DNA of 64,000 bases from positions 77,209,001-77,273,000 of the forward strand of contig JALJCS010000002.1 of NCBI GenBank assembly GCA_023055355.1, given 5' to 3'. Under the pieces are notes generated by a model. That model searched no databases and was not told where the DNA came from. It saw only the letters and a program-made list of their open reading frames with translations. Position 1 is the stretch's first letter; the number at the start of each line of letters is the position of its first letter. Below, in pieces: positions 22,050 through 33,245 of this stretch. Position numbers and translations under genes: made by a program. This DNA comes from Agelaius tricolor (Eukaryota; Chordata; Aves; Passeriformes; Icteridae).

Positions 22050-22990
22050 TTTCTCCTTTGTTCTTCCTGGCAGTGATACCAGTGAGATTTTCATGTGCAA
22101 AATGTGCATGATTGATGTTGCTATTAACTCAAATTCTCTAACAAGATTAATTACCTCAGTTACCCAATATGTGGCATTCCAAAGAAATACCATTTTAGGA
22201 AGTGAACAGTACCTGCCTCATAAAATTCATAAACCTTCAAGCACTCTTTAGTTGGACAGATGAACATTGTGAAATGCAAAATTATTAATTGTGTTTAAAA
22301 ATATATACCAATATTTATATAGTGCAATAGGATGACATAACAGTCAGTGAAAGTGAAAAATTATTTCTGCCTTGAGAAGTTTATAGCTTTAACTTAGAGC
22401 TGACAACATAAGTGATTGCAAACATGGGAGCTAGAATAATAGGAAAGTTGCATTTGCTATATTCTCCTTTTCTCATTTACTCTTGTTTCTGTCTTAGTGA
22501 CCAGTTTGTAATTACTTAATTGTGTGAACTGAAAGTTGCTCTGTGGTGAATCAGTCACATAGAGTAAGTATGTGGAAATGAGAGGTTGTAGTAAAGAAAG
22601 AGATAGGGAGAAACACAGCACAAGAGGAAGGTAAGGAGTATAAAATAACTGAGTACAGAAACAGTCAAGACAAGCAAAATTAAAAGGAAAGAGAAAAAAA
22701 TAGGTAAAGAAACACAGAAGCCCTGCTACAGAACATCCATAAAACTAGATAAACAATGCCAAACTATTTGTTATACATTTAAGATGAAGATGATGAGAAT
22801 TTCAATATGGTATATATCCTGAGGACTTGGGGACAGTCCCCTTAAAGAGGGGCTAGAATAAACCACCAGTTTATGAGCAACCCAATCCAGTTACTCTTTT
22901 TGTTGGAGCAGAGAGATCTGTAGAAGGAGCTATGGCTTGCTAGGTGCCTGGCTTGTAGATTTTGGGTGGTTCTGTGATCACACAGGGGCC
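22050..22990. other. Unassigned AT-rich DNA
   Basis: No gene or element recognised. 22590-22700 is purine-rich (A/G on the plus strand). Confidence 0.5.
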
Positions 22991-22998
22991 CTCTAGGG

Positions 22999-23288
22999 CA
23001 ATGGTCTCCAAACTTTTTTGATTGTACACCCCTATCAGTAAAAAAGTTTTGAGCACACACTGTCAATATATTATGTATGCATTTATTTATAACTTACATA
23101 CATTTACTACTGTGATATTTTATATGTCCTTTACAAGTCATTCAAACCTCTTGGGGAAAAAAAAAAAAGAGGTAAAGAGGAAATACTTTAAATGTTTTAT
23201 TTATTAATGATATTAAACCCGTTTTCTTTCTTATCCCCAATGGACTGTGCACCTCTGGAGTGCAGGCACCCCAATTTGAAGACTGCAG
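22999..23288. mobile_element. Short non-autonomous hAT-type DNA transposon (MITE)
   Basis: An element of about 290 bp with related inverted ends. The left end reads CAATGGTCTCCAAACTT, and the right end, read on the minus strand, is CTGCAGTCTTCAAATTG. Both share the GTCT(C/T)CAAA core of hAT/Charlie-like termini. It is bordered by CTCTAGGG (22991-22998) and CTCTGGGG (23289-23296), an 8-bp target duplication with one mismatch. Eight-base duplications are diagnostic of the hAT superfamily. The interior is AT-rich with an A run near 23157-23168 and encodes no transposase. It is therefore a non-autonomous derivative, mobilised in the past by a relative's enzyme. The chicken and zebra finch genomes carry old Charlie-type elements of this sort. 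Confidence 0.78.
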
Positions 23289-23296
23289 CTCTGGGG

Positions 23297-25534
23297 TACC
23301 CTTAACAAGATGAAATTATATGACAGTAATATACATTTCTGGGCTGAGTTTTCAATAGTTCTTTGCTCAAACAGAAAGATCTTTTCTCTTCTGGAAGTAG
23401 TCTTCCATATTATCAGTAGGAAAGAGAAAGACAGTATAAGAGAGAAATTGATCTACAAGATGAGAAGTGTTAATTGAGCGGGTTCCGTTTCTTGGAAAAA
23501 CTTCCTCATGGATTTAAATGTGTCTACAACAAGAAGTGAGGCTCCTGAGGTTAAAAAGGCATTCAAAAGTAGTGAGTAAAATGAGAGAAGCTTTTTTGTT
23601 AAATCCAGGTTTGATCTGAAGATTGGCACTACTACAGATGGCTAGATTCTTAATATGAACTATTTTTTCTTGGTAGTAATTAATGACTCTGCTGTAGCCT
23701 TCTGTGATTCATGGTCAAGGTGAATCTACCTACTGTGGGAATATTTGTATATATTCTGTAATGTAATTTTTTTAATCAGAAAAATGCAATAAAATTATCT
23801 ACTTCAGAGATATATCTAGTTTTTTATCTGTGCATAAGTAGTCTATGATAATAGGGAAATTTATTTGTATAAATATTTCTGTGTCCTAGCTATATGATGA
23901 GAAAGTAAATTTTTTAACAGCCTAGCCACAAATATGAACAAATATAGTGAGAAACATATTAAAATGGCAGAAAACATCTTTAAAGTCTCACCATATACAT
24001 TATCTTCTAAATTAAATCTGTCAAATGTTGTCTGTATAGACAGAACCAAAAATGTTAGTTAATAAACTATATAATTGCCAACTAAACTTTAAATTAGATG
24101 CACATTTCCTTCTTTCAATTTCCTTCTTTTAGATTAAAAAGTAAATTTGGATTCCATACACAATTCAGCATGTTGTGAGAGTTCAAGTAGAAGATGACCT
24201 TTGTTTTATGTGAAGTATATTTTGGATGATCCTGTGTTCCTGTAAAAAGCAAAGAAAAGACAAACAAAACTCACTAGACCATTGCAAAAAATTCTGTTTG
24301 AAAAGTTGATCTGCTAGAATGTGTACATATTGATTAAAATGCACCAGAAATTAAATTTTAATTATATTTAGATTATTTTGGAAAAACCAAATTATTTGTG
24401 TCAAAATTATAGTTTAAAAAATAAAATTACTATTTAAAAATGAATGACTTGGAAACAAATGGCTTGTCAAATGGTTTGGACAAACTGAACAGTGAAGACT
24501 ATGACTCAAGGTTATGAAAAAGCATTTTCTTGACTTCAATCACTGTCATGGGAATAATAACTGGAATTTAATGGCTGGATGGCGAAAAAAAACCAAAACA
24601 ACCCAACCAAAACAAACAAACAGACAAACAAAAAGCAACAACCCCCTGCCCCAAAAAAACCCCAAACAGAACAAAACACACAAAAACTCCCAAAAAATAA
24701 CAACAAAAACCCACCATAGGAGTAATATTTTAGTCTGTTACAATAATATCCAGATACAACATCCTAAAGATCTTAATACAAGATCAATCCCACATTCCTT
24801 TCTAATACAGTTCTTATAAGAAAGTATCTATTCACATACTGGTTTTATATACCTTATACTAGTTCACAGCTATATAATCTGGAATAGATGTGGATTTTCT
24901 GCCTTGTCTGCATTTTCACTAACCAATCTTATGTAACAGTAGGAAGACATATTTAGTTGTAATTTTTATTCCATGCTAATAATCTGGCAGTGCATGACTA
25001 TTTTAATAGGTGTGTGTATATTGATACGTCTTTTGGAATTGTCTTTAAAAAGTGTTGTAAAAAAGGAAAACATCAATATTTAATCTCATCATATTGAGGA
25101 GTGATGTTTTATATTACTGTAGCTCCTTGTTAACAGATTTTGCAAATTAGTCTATTGTACAACAGGATATGAATGTTTCCTGCTTTCCTCTTCCATTAAT
25201 GACAGATAATCACTGCAGGAAAAATCACACAATAATTGTACTAATCAGCAAGATGGATTTTTATACAGTAGACTACAAGATTTGCTACCCTTTATGATGC
25301 TTGCATGTAATAAAAATTCCTATGCCTCTCAATGATAAAAGCCAATAATATCTCTCCCACAAGTATTTTTTTGGTTCTTATAAGAACAGTAGAGCAGCAG
25401 TACAGGCTCAGTCGGTTCCTCTAACACATTGCATATGATTCAGAAAAAGTAAAGAGGAAGTTAATGATGAAGCAATATTTCTTTTGTAAATCTTCCAAAC
25501 TCTCAGCAATCAGTGGCACAAGGATGGCTAGATT
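23297..25534. other. Unassigned AT-rich DNA
   Basis: No gene seen. It is very AT-rich, with a G-poor A/C tract at 24584-24712 annotated separately. Confidence 0.5.
24584..24712 (+). repeat. A/C-rich low-complexity tract
   Basis: About 130 bases almost lacking G and T on the plus strand, built from AAAAC, CAAA and AACCC-type units. A 101-codon frame that covers it (24514-24819) encodes Lys/Gln/Thr/Asn-rich low-complexity sequence and is an artefact of composition. Confidence 0.9.
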
Positions 25535-25940
25535 ATAGAATAGAATCATAGAATAGAGTTATTAAGGTTGAAAAAACCCCTCCATGATGATTGAGTACAA
25601 CCTTTGGCCAATCACCACTATGCAGACTAAATCATAGCATTAAGTGCCACATCCGTTCATTTTTTAAAGACTTTCAGGGATAGTGACTCCACCACCTCCC
25701 TGAGCAGTCCATTCCAATGCTTGACAACCCTTTCAGTGAAGAAATTCTTCCTGATGTCCAACCTGAACCTCCCCTGGTGTGGGTTGAGACCCTCTTGTCC
25801 TATTGCTAGTTTCCAGAGAAAGGAGGCCAATCCCTGCCTGGCTACACTGAGGCTAAACAACCTCAGCTCTCACAGGTACTCTTCATATGACTCACTCTCA
25901 AGGTCCTTCACAGCTCATTGCCCTTTGCTGGACATGCTGC
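25535..25940 (-). mobile_element. CR1 LINE 3' end with octamer tail, minus strand
   Basis: On the plus strand it opens with the tail (ATAGAATAGAATCATAGAAT, from 25535), followed by the antisense of the 3' UTR and the C-terminus of ORF2. A 67-codon minus-strand frame (25860 down to 25657) preserves the typical CR1 C-terminal block [19 protein letters not shown], followed by E-V-V-E-S. The element is 5'-truncated at about 25940. It is among the better preserved CR1 copies in the window, suggesting a younger insertion than the one at 9394. Confidence 0.93.
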
Positions 25941-28018
25941 ATCTGAGCCAGGATTGAATTTCTTGTTTAAGATTCTTGATAAAGTCTTTTATTTTCCTAT
26001 GACTTTTCCTTATAATTCTAAGATTTTTTTTCTTGGAATTCCTAAATTTTCTCAATGATGAGCAGGAAAACAGATTTATTGAATCAAATTTGGGGAAAAA
26101 GAAGAGTCACAGGAGTAGAGGAAGAGGGCAAGTAGCTACAGACAAATGGGATCTCTGTGGAACAAGGTAAGTGAAAGGCTTGTGTCAGACCTCTGGCACT
26201 GAAGCCAGCTGGCAGAACATAGTCCATAGTTAATTATTACATAGTACTGAAGTCTTTAACCATTCAAAACAAAGTGCATGAAATTACCTGAGAGGAATGG
26301 ACTCTGGTCTTTGTAAATTCATTATTCCAATTTAAATACTGTTTGAGACAGTGTTTTGACTTAGGCCAAACTCACACTAAGGGCCATACTAGAAATGTTA
26401 AAATATACAAATAGTTTCACAGCTGATTAAACTTCCATGCCCAAAAATCTTGCCTGGCAATATTGAATTATTTATGAAAGGTGAAACCTGTGTATTTCTA
26501 AGGGTGTCTGAAGTTCTGCAGGGCTGTGTTAGACTAGAATTAAACAATCTTTTCAACATGTCAGTTGTTGTTCTAAAACATTTTTAATATGGACGGGAGA
26601 GTCTCAAATTACAGGAGTAAGTTTTTTTATCTTAGGAGAAGCTTTTCTCTCTCTATTAGAGTCAGTTGTGCCTATTAAAGAGATGACAAAATAGAACTGA
26701 GCCTTAAGGAAAAAATAATTGCCCATTATAAAATGCAGAATGGCATGGGAGAAAATTGATTAGCCATTCAAACATGGTTGCATCCATTTTCATCAGGGTC
26801 TTCAGAGATGTCACAGAGTTTTTGTTACCAGTGGCACTGAAGGAGCTTGATCCATCCTTGTGAAACAGTCAGGCCAATCTTTCTCTCTCCTCCAACAGAG
26901 ATCATTCTCTGTACTAATAATCCTGATTGCTTAGGTAAGCTGGTCTTCTCCATTTATTCTTCTCCTGCAGAAGATAAGAATTTAGATCCTAATTTCTGTT
27001 GAACACAAATGTTCCCAACTCAGCATTAATGAAATATTTAAGAAACACAATGCAATCAAGACACATTCATTCTTCTAAAATAGGCAACGAATCTTTCCAA
27101 TTGATGAGCTTAGTGGAAACTTCCTGAGTAATTAGGTCATATTGATTAAAAACTGAAACTTTGCTTTTGTCCTCAGACTGCAGCTCATTCCAAAATTACA
27201 TCTTATACATGAAATAATATTATTTAACTATTTTCAGGAAAATTATAATGCTGTGAAAACATCTTTTCCCCTGTTTTGTTTTTTTTGTTTTGTTTTGTTC
27301 TTCTAACAGCCAGTTAGAATTCAAGATTGCCAAGACACTGCAGCTAATAATGATATTTCTTTACAGTACAACACTGATAACTTAGATACCTAGTAGATGG
27401 TATATGAGGAAGAGAAAATCCTGCTCCTGGTTTCTTAGGAAGTTTAACAAATTCAGTGTTCACAGACCAGTGGGTACCTGGGTGGATCTCAATGTTGCTC
27501 CTTGCAAGATCAAGCCTTTATCAAGCCTATTCTTGAAGTCAATGAACCTTCAAATCAATATATGGATTTTCCTAGGTGAATCCCCTTAAATGATTGGTAC
27601 ATAATATTGTATATAATTTTGAATGTAAAGTTGCAAATAACATTGTACTGAAAAGTACATCTCAGTGGCTTGATTGCTGATTACAGTTCATCAAATCCTA
27701 ATACATTTAAAGTGATATAGGAATGAGAAATCTGTGGAAGGCTTTTAGCATATTCTAGTTTTGTTAAGGAATGTCAATAGGCAGAAAAATAATGTAGAAA
27801 ATTTTGAATCAGCAACTCTCATTATTCACTGACAGTTTCGAGTCCCTCTGTGACTTTTTTTTCCTTTAAAAGGGTCCTAATTGATAAAAGTTAAACCACC
27901 CTCAATATTCAAAAACCCTCTCTACTGATGTAAGTCTACATATATTGTTTAAGCACAAATATCTATCAACTTTTTCAGTCAATTTATTCAATGTCATGCA
28001 TCTCATAACCAGTTCTAA
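25941..28018. other. Unassigned AT-rich DNA
   Basis: No gene or recognised element. It contains a GTTTT-rich run at 27276-27300. 26750-26950 is slightly more GC-balanced, but no exon structure is evident. Confidence 0.5.
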
Positions 28019-28048
28019 CTTCAAGATGCCATGACTGGCATCTTGAAG
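28019..28048. repeat. Perfect 13-bp-stem hairpin with TGAC loop
   Basis: CTTCAAGATGCCA (28019-28031) and TGGCATCTTGAAG (28036-28048) are exact reverse complements separated by TGAC. A second cluster follows at once: CTTGCA at 28051-28056 and TGCAAG at 28063-28068 and 28074-28079. The stem does not extend outwards, so the hairpin is too short for a canonical microRNA precursor. Confidence 0.9.
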
Positions 28049-28079
28049 CACTTGCAACTGACTGCAAGAGAACTGCAAG

Positions 28080-31000
28080 TAGTGTTGTGCTTTCATTTGC
28101 ACAGACATTGCACTTAAAATCTTGTAAATTGTGTTAAGATTAGGTCCTAGCCTAAGATCAGGCTAACCAGTGAGAGGATGAGAAAACAAATGACAAACAT
28201 GACAAATGACATCACAGCAAGGCCTTTTATGTGGTGGTGCTACCCAAGGTGACCTAGCCAGTTTCTCCTCTTCAAATAGCCATTGCTGAGAGGTGGCCTC
28301 AAAAAGCAGTATAATGACCTACTAAGGAGCCAATAAATGATTAAAGATCCTAAGCTGTGAAGAGTTTATCAATTTCTGGTCTTTTTGTGATGTGGGACTT
28401 AGGTAAAAGAAGCAGAATGGGAGAATTTGCCCCAGGAAGAGAAGCCAGATGCAGCCCTATGACCACATCTGTCAGAGTTACATCCTACTTAAACTTTTGC
28501 TTTATTCTGCTATTATCTTCAAAGAACCTGTTAGTTGAAAAAGTCTTTTCACTGCTAAAATGCAGGATGCATCATGCTGTTCATAAGCTCATATTATAGC
28601 AGCAATTATAGCTGAAGAGATAACACCTAAGGTGTTTGACCTTATCTACACTTATTTTATTGACTAATGCATTAATACTTCATGATGATTCTACTTAGTG
28701 ATTACATAAGGAAGATTATACCTAACACTTCAATTCTGTAGCCCATTTGTAAAGTACTATTTTAGCATTTTTGTCATACTATAGAAAAGTTCATTTATTG
28801 AGTCTTGTCTCAGGGTGTCTTTGCAATAACTTCCTGTAAAAGCCCAGTAATTCATACTCTGTGGAGACATGTTTTCTGTGTTTAAGGAAATAATAAAAAG
28901 TGTGTAATTACATTTTGACTTACAGGTCAAATATAACTATAATTTCTGGAAAATTATAATTTCCTCTTTTATATTTACAGGCTTCTATATTTACAGGCAT
29001 TATGTCTGTATCTGAAAGCCATTTACCTACTTTATAGTACACACTATCGCTATTTTATGAGGTCTGTGTACCACAAAATACTAAATACTTTGGCTCTGAT
29101 CCTGAAGAGGAGTTATATGCAACAATAAGAAAACAATATGAAGCCCTTGAGGACTGCATTTATGCCTTCAAAGCTTGATCTACCACAATAATAATATCAA
29201 ATCAGAAATCTTGAGTATTTAGACAAATGTCCTCAAAATCTGTAGTATGTACACCAAAGAATTTGGCCAAAACTTGTCTTTAATTACTTTACATAAGAAC
29301 TCAGCCCTGCAGCAGAGTGTACTCCTATGGTCTCAAAGGGACTCAGGCAATTGACGCTTTATACAAACTGTCTGGATTACTTTTATTTCTTCTGTGCTGT
29401 TTAGTGAACTTGATATCTCTGCCTTTGTTTGCTGTACTTTATGCAATACCAGTCTGTTTTCTCCCTTGACAGCTTTAGCATGATCCTTTTCACAGCAAAA
29501 TTACATTTTTCCCTGTCTTTTCAGCAGCTAACTTAAAAATAATTTACTTTCTTCTTCACAGACTGTTTACAGAGCTTTCCATCACCAGGTGTTAACTCAG
29601 ATAGGAGCTCTATCTTACTTATCTAAAGACTAACTACCATTCTCTGGGTATGGATACCTTCTTCAAAATTTGCCTGTATCTAAAGGAATGTAACTGTTGC
29701 CACTGCAAAAGAAACATTTTACTTATTGAAAAATTCTCAGGTATAGTTTAGGTGTTCTATATTCATTGCCCTTGAATCTCGAGAGACTAACAGTCATATG
29801 GCAAGTTCTGTGCAAAAAGACACATAAGATTGAGAATATATATATAGAACTTTGGTTGCTGTGCAAGATTTTTGGGGTTCACCAGCATTATCTTTATACT
29901 AATAATAGTTTCTATAATATAATTAATGGTTTATATATTTATATAACATTTAATACTATTAACTGTTGTATAGTTAATGAAAGACGAATGTTATGTGAGA
30001 TGAATGATGTATGCGTCAAGTCCCAAATTCATCCAGTTAATCTTCTAAAGTAGTGTATAAAATTGTATCTGGCACTCTCATTTCATCCTTAAGAAAAAAG
30101 ATAGAATGCTCATGTTTTTAATAAGCAAGGTCTGCCTCTGCATATTCAAACTTGTGATGTTTCATGTAATTTCGTATATATTCCTTTCTACTGGGCCTAA
30201 ATGTTGGCAACCACCCTTCATATGTTTGTATAAACATGGAGTTCATATAAAGCTTGTTTCTCTCAAACTGTCTTCATGTTCAGACATGCAGATCCATACA
30301 ATATGCACTCAAGAGTCATTGCATTCAAAGGTAGTGCTGGTCAAAGTTTACACAGCCGTAGAGAGCCAGATGAGGCACACACAAAACTTTTCTAAGACTG
30401 GAAACTTATATTCCAGGTCTTGGGAAGTGATAGCAGTGTGTAGGAAGGAGGTATAAGGAAAACTAAGGCACAGTTAGGAATGCGCCAAGCAAAAGGTGCT
30501 TGACCATTGGTATCACTTATTGGTTATGAATAACATAAAACTTTTACTGCTGTTACGAATTATGGAAAAGAGAGGGCTGCTTTACTATTAGGCTCTCTTC
30601 AGCTTTTTCCTTCAGAGAAAAGCAATAAAAGGGATGGAGGGGCCAGAGAGATTGATTTATTTGGGAATAAAAAAGACTTGTGTATGTGTGGCTTGGCTAA
30701 ATAATGATTAAGGGACTAACACTAACACTATAAAATGCTGCTTAGCAAACAATCATGTAAAGGAAAAGTGTGGGGCTAGATGTACTATTACTTAATATTT
30801 GTGTTGCAGTTGTGCTTAGTGGACCCCATCTATGTTAGCTGCAACACAAGCATTCAGTAGGAAACGGTGCCTGGATGTTTCACAGTGGGAACAAGGAGGA
30901 GGACATACCTTGCAACAGACTCACACAGCATGGGGGTCACTAAGCTAGCAGCAGAAGTTCAGAGTTTTAGTCAAGACATCTGAGTTTAGCAGTTTCACTG

Positions 31001-32929
31001 GTAATTTCTCTGAAACACACCTCTGCTTCTGATTCAATAGGCATAACAAGAGTATTATTTCAGAGATGTTGTCTGGTTCTCATTGTGTTTGGCTTAGACC
31101 CATTATAACTGTAAAGAGTCCTGCAACACTCCTTTGCAAAAGGTAAAACTAGCCATCCAGCTAACAGGATACAGACACTATTAGATGAGAAACATACTCA
31201 TTATCCATGATCATCATCTCCTGAAGTAAGTAGCAAAGTACAAATAATGGAGATCCATATGTGTGTTGTTAGAGGTTTTCATGGCAAAGCTTTTAAAAAG
31301 TGAAAGTGTTTTTATTTGCAGGCCCACAGCCGTTTCCACAGTGAGACCAAACTCTGTTTTGTCTCTTTCTCAATGCTTACATGCAATGAAATGTAAGCGT
31401 TTTTGAGAACCCCACCTTCCAGCTGTTCTGATTCACATAAACTTAAACTTGCTGTGCTCATCCCAGAATCTCCTGTTGAATCCAGTCCCATCAGCACTTC
31501 ATGCATGACTCATTGCCATGGTGAAACTTCCAACACAGCCAAAATCACTTTCCTTCTGGCCCTTTCATAGTCAGGAGCCATCATCTGCAGAAGAAGGTTC
31601 AGATCTGGAGCATTGTCAAGATGGCCACGAAGTCAATGTGCACTCACTGTCCAAAATGGGGGAGCAGCCCTTGGTAGCCACTGCTGAGGCTCCATTCAGC
31701 ACTTCCACAGTACAGTGCCTTGGGTGTCCCAGAAGGTCAGAACCAAAAAGAAAGGATCCACAGTTGCATATTTGCCTGTGGATTAATAGATGTCAGGGTA
31801 ACAAGCACATTGTCTGAAACAACACTTTCCATGCACGTTCTCTTTGCAGACCAATCCAACACAGGCAAGCTTAGAGTATAAGATTTTATCCTTGCAACTA
31901 GGCTTGATTGTTCCCAGACATACATGTCATAAGCTCTCCTAAGGAAGTAATAGAGGGTTTGACTGCAGCTAATCTGAAAATAATGTTTTCATAGTTCAGA
32001 AAATTCAGAAGTAATTTCTGTTCAGAGCAGAAAGAATAATTTCTCTGTAAGACAGATGTGTAGAGAGCCTTAGAGTAAACACCAGTACCATCTGGATGGC
32101 AGGTCACCCTACCCAGATGGAAAATTGCTACTTATTACTGGCTATGGGCAGAGTTGTGTAAAAATACTGTAGAATTTCAGATTAAAAAACATTGGAAAAT
32201 TCATTTAAATTACCAGTAACTACTTCATAATTTCTTGGAGTCTGAAGGAAAAAAAACCTCAAAAAACTCTAAGAAAATTAGCAGAGCTTACTGCTATAAC
32301 AAAACAGGACTCTGCATTCAGAAGTTTTCAATTCATGATAAATATTTTCTTTCTTTTAAATGTGCTAAGTATAAATACTGAAGAAAGCTCCAGCTTGTAC
32401 TTTTTTCTTCTGGCAGGTACTTTGATTACTGCCACTCATTTCTTCTAAAAAACCAAAAAAAAATCTGCAAAAAACAACAACAAAAAAGGAAACAATATTG
32501 CATAAGAATGATATGTAGATAAGAAAATTGATTGTTTCCTGGAAGGTAGTGTTTTGAGATTAGTTCAGATCTAGATTTAAGACTGTTCTGACAGAACTGT
32601 GTATGTTATTTGACAAAATCTTTGGAGGAGAGAACACGTATATTCCTCTGTCCACTGTTTTTTTCTATGCTGAATTAAATCTCTAACCTATCATAGAAAT
32701 AAATAGAGATCATTCAAAGGAGTTTAGAAACTGTGTTCAAAGGCCTATACAGGAAGAATAAATATTTTGCTTCTGACCCTGTTGACACTGTCAACACTTA
32801 CAGTGGATATTAAAGCATTTTCCTAGCCCTTCCCAAAAGTAACACCCAGAGAAACAGAGTTTCTAGGAACCTCAGTCCAGACTTGCTCTGATTCATTTCT
32901 CTGAAATACAAGAGAACATTCTCATAGTG
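28080..32929. other. Unassigned AT-rich DNA
   Basis: About 4.9 kb in which I see no gene or element. One imperfect duplication of TATATTTACAGGC occurs near 28970-28998. 31500-31800 is more GC-balanced and holds a 99-codon plus-strand frame with no family features. Confidence 0.45.
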
Positions 32930-33245
32930 GCAGTGAATGAAATGAAGCTGTTGCAGTGCTGTGAATGAGAGTCCCCAGGTGCTCCTTGGCTTCAAGGCAC
33001 ATTGCTGTTTACAGCAGCTTCTCACTTCCAGGGATGGAAACGCACATTGTGTAAACATTCCGATTATGCTGTGAGGCCCCATTGTGTGGCTAAGGACAGC
33101 AGCCCCTTCCTGCCCTCTCCCCATGCCCTGCAGTCCAGCAGAGAGTGCAGCTTGTTCCTGCTCCCCCCATCCTTCCCACACTGTCTGCTGCTCCTTCTGG
33201 CACCCTCCTCCAAAGCTGGAAGGTCTTCCTGCAAATACATCTAAG
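32930..33245. other. GC-richer island, unidentified
   Basis: A segment of about 300 bp that stands out for higher GC in an AT-rich region, pyrimidine-rich on the plus strand at 33090-33220. It contains most of the longest open frame in the window (169 codons, minus, 33319 down to 32810). That frame has no recognised domain, a Gly/Gln/Glu-rich centre from the polypurine bias, and no exon-like signals. A decayed LTR or other repeat fragment is possible but not demonstrable by eye. Confidence 0.35.

Noticed and set aside
24514..24819. 101-codon frame rich in Lys, Thr, Asn and Gln
   Set aside because: Entirely a product of the A/C low-complexity tract.
28019..28048. microRNA precursor
   Set aside because: The stem is only 13 base pairs and does not extend outward, too short for Drosha/Dicer processing.
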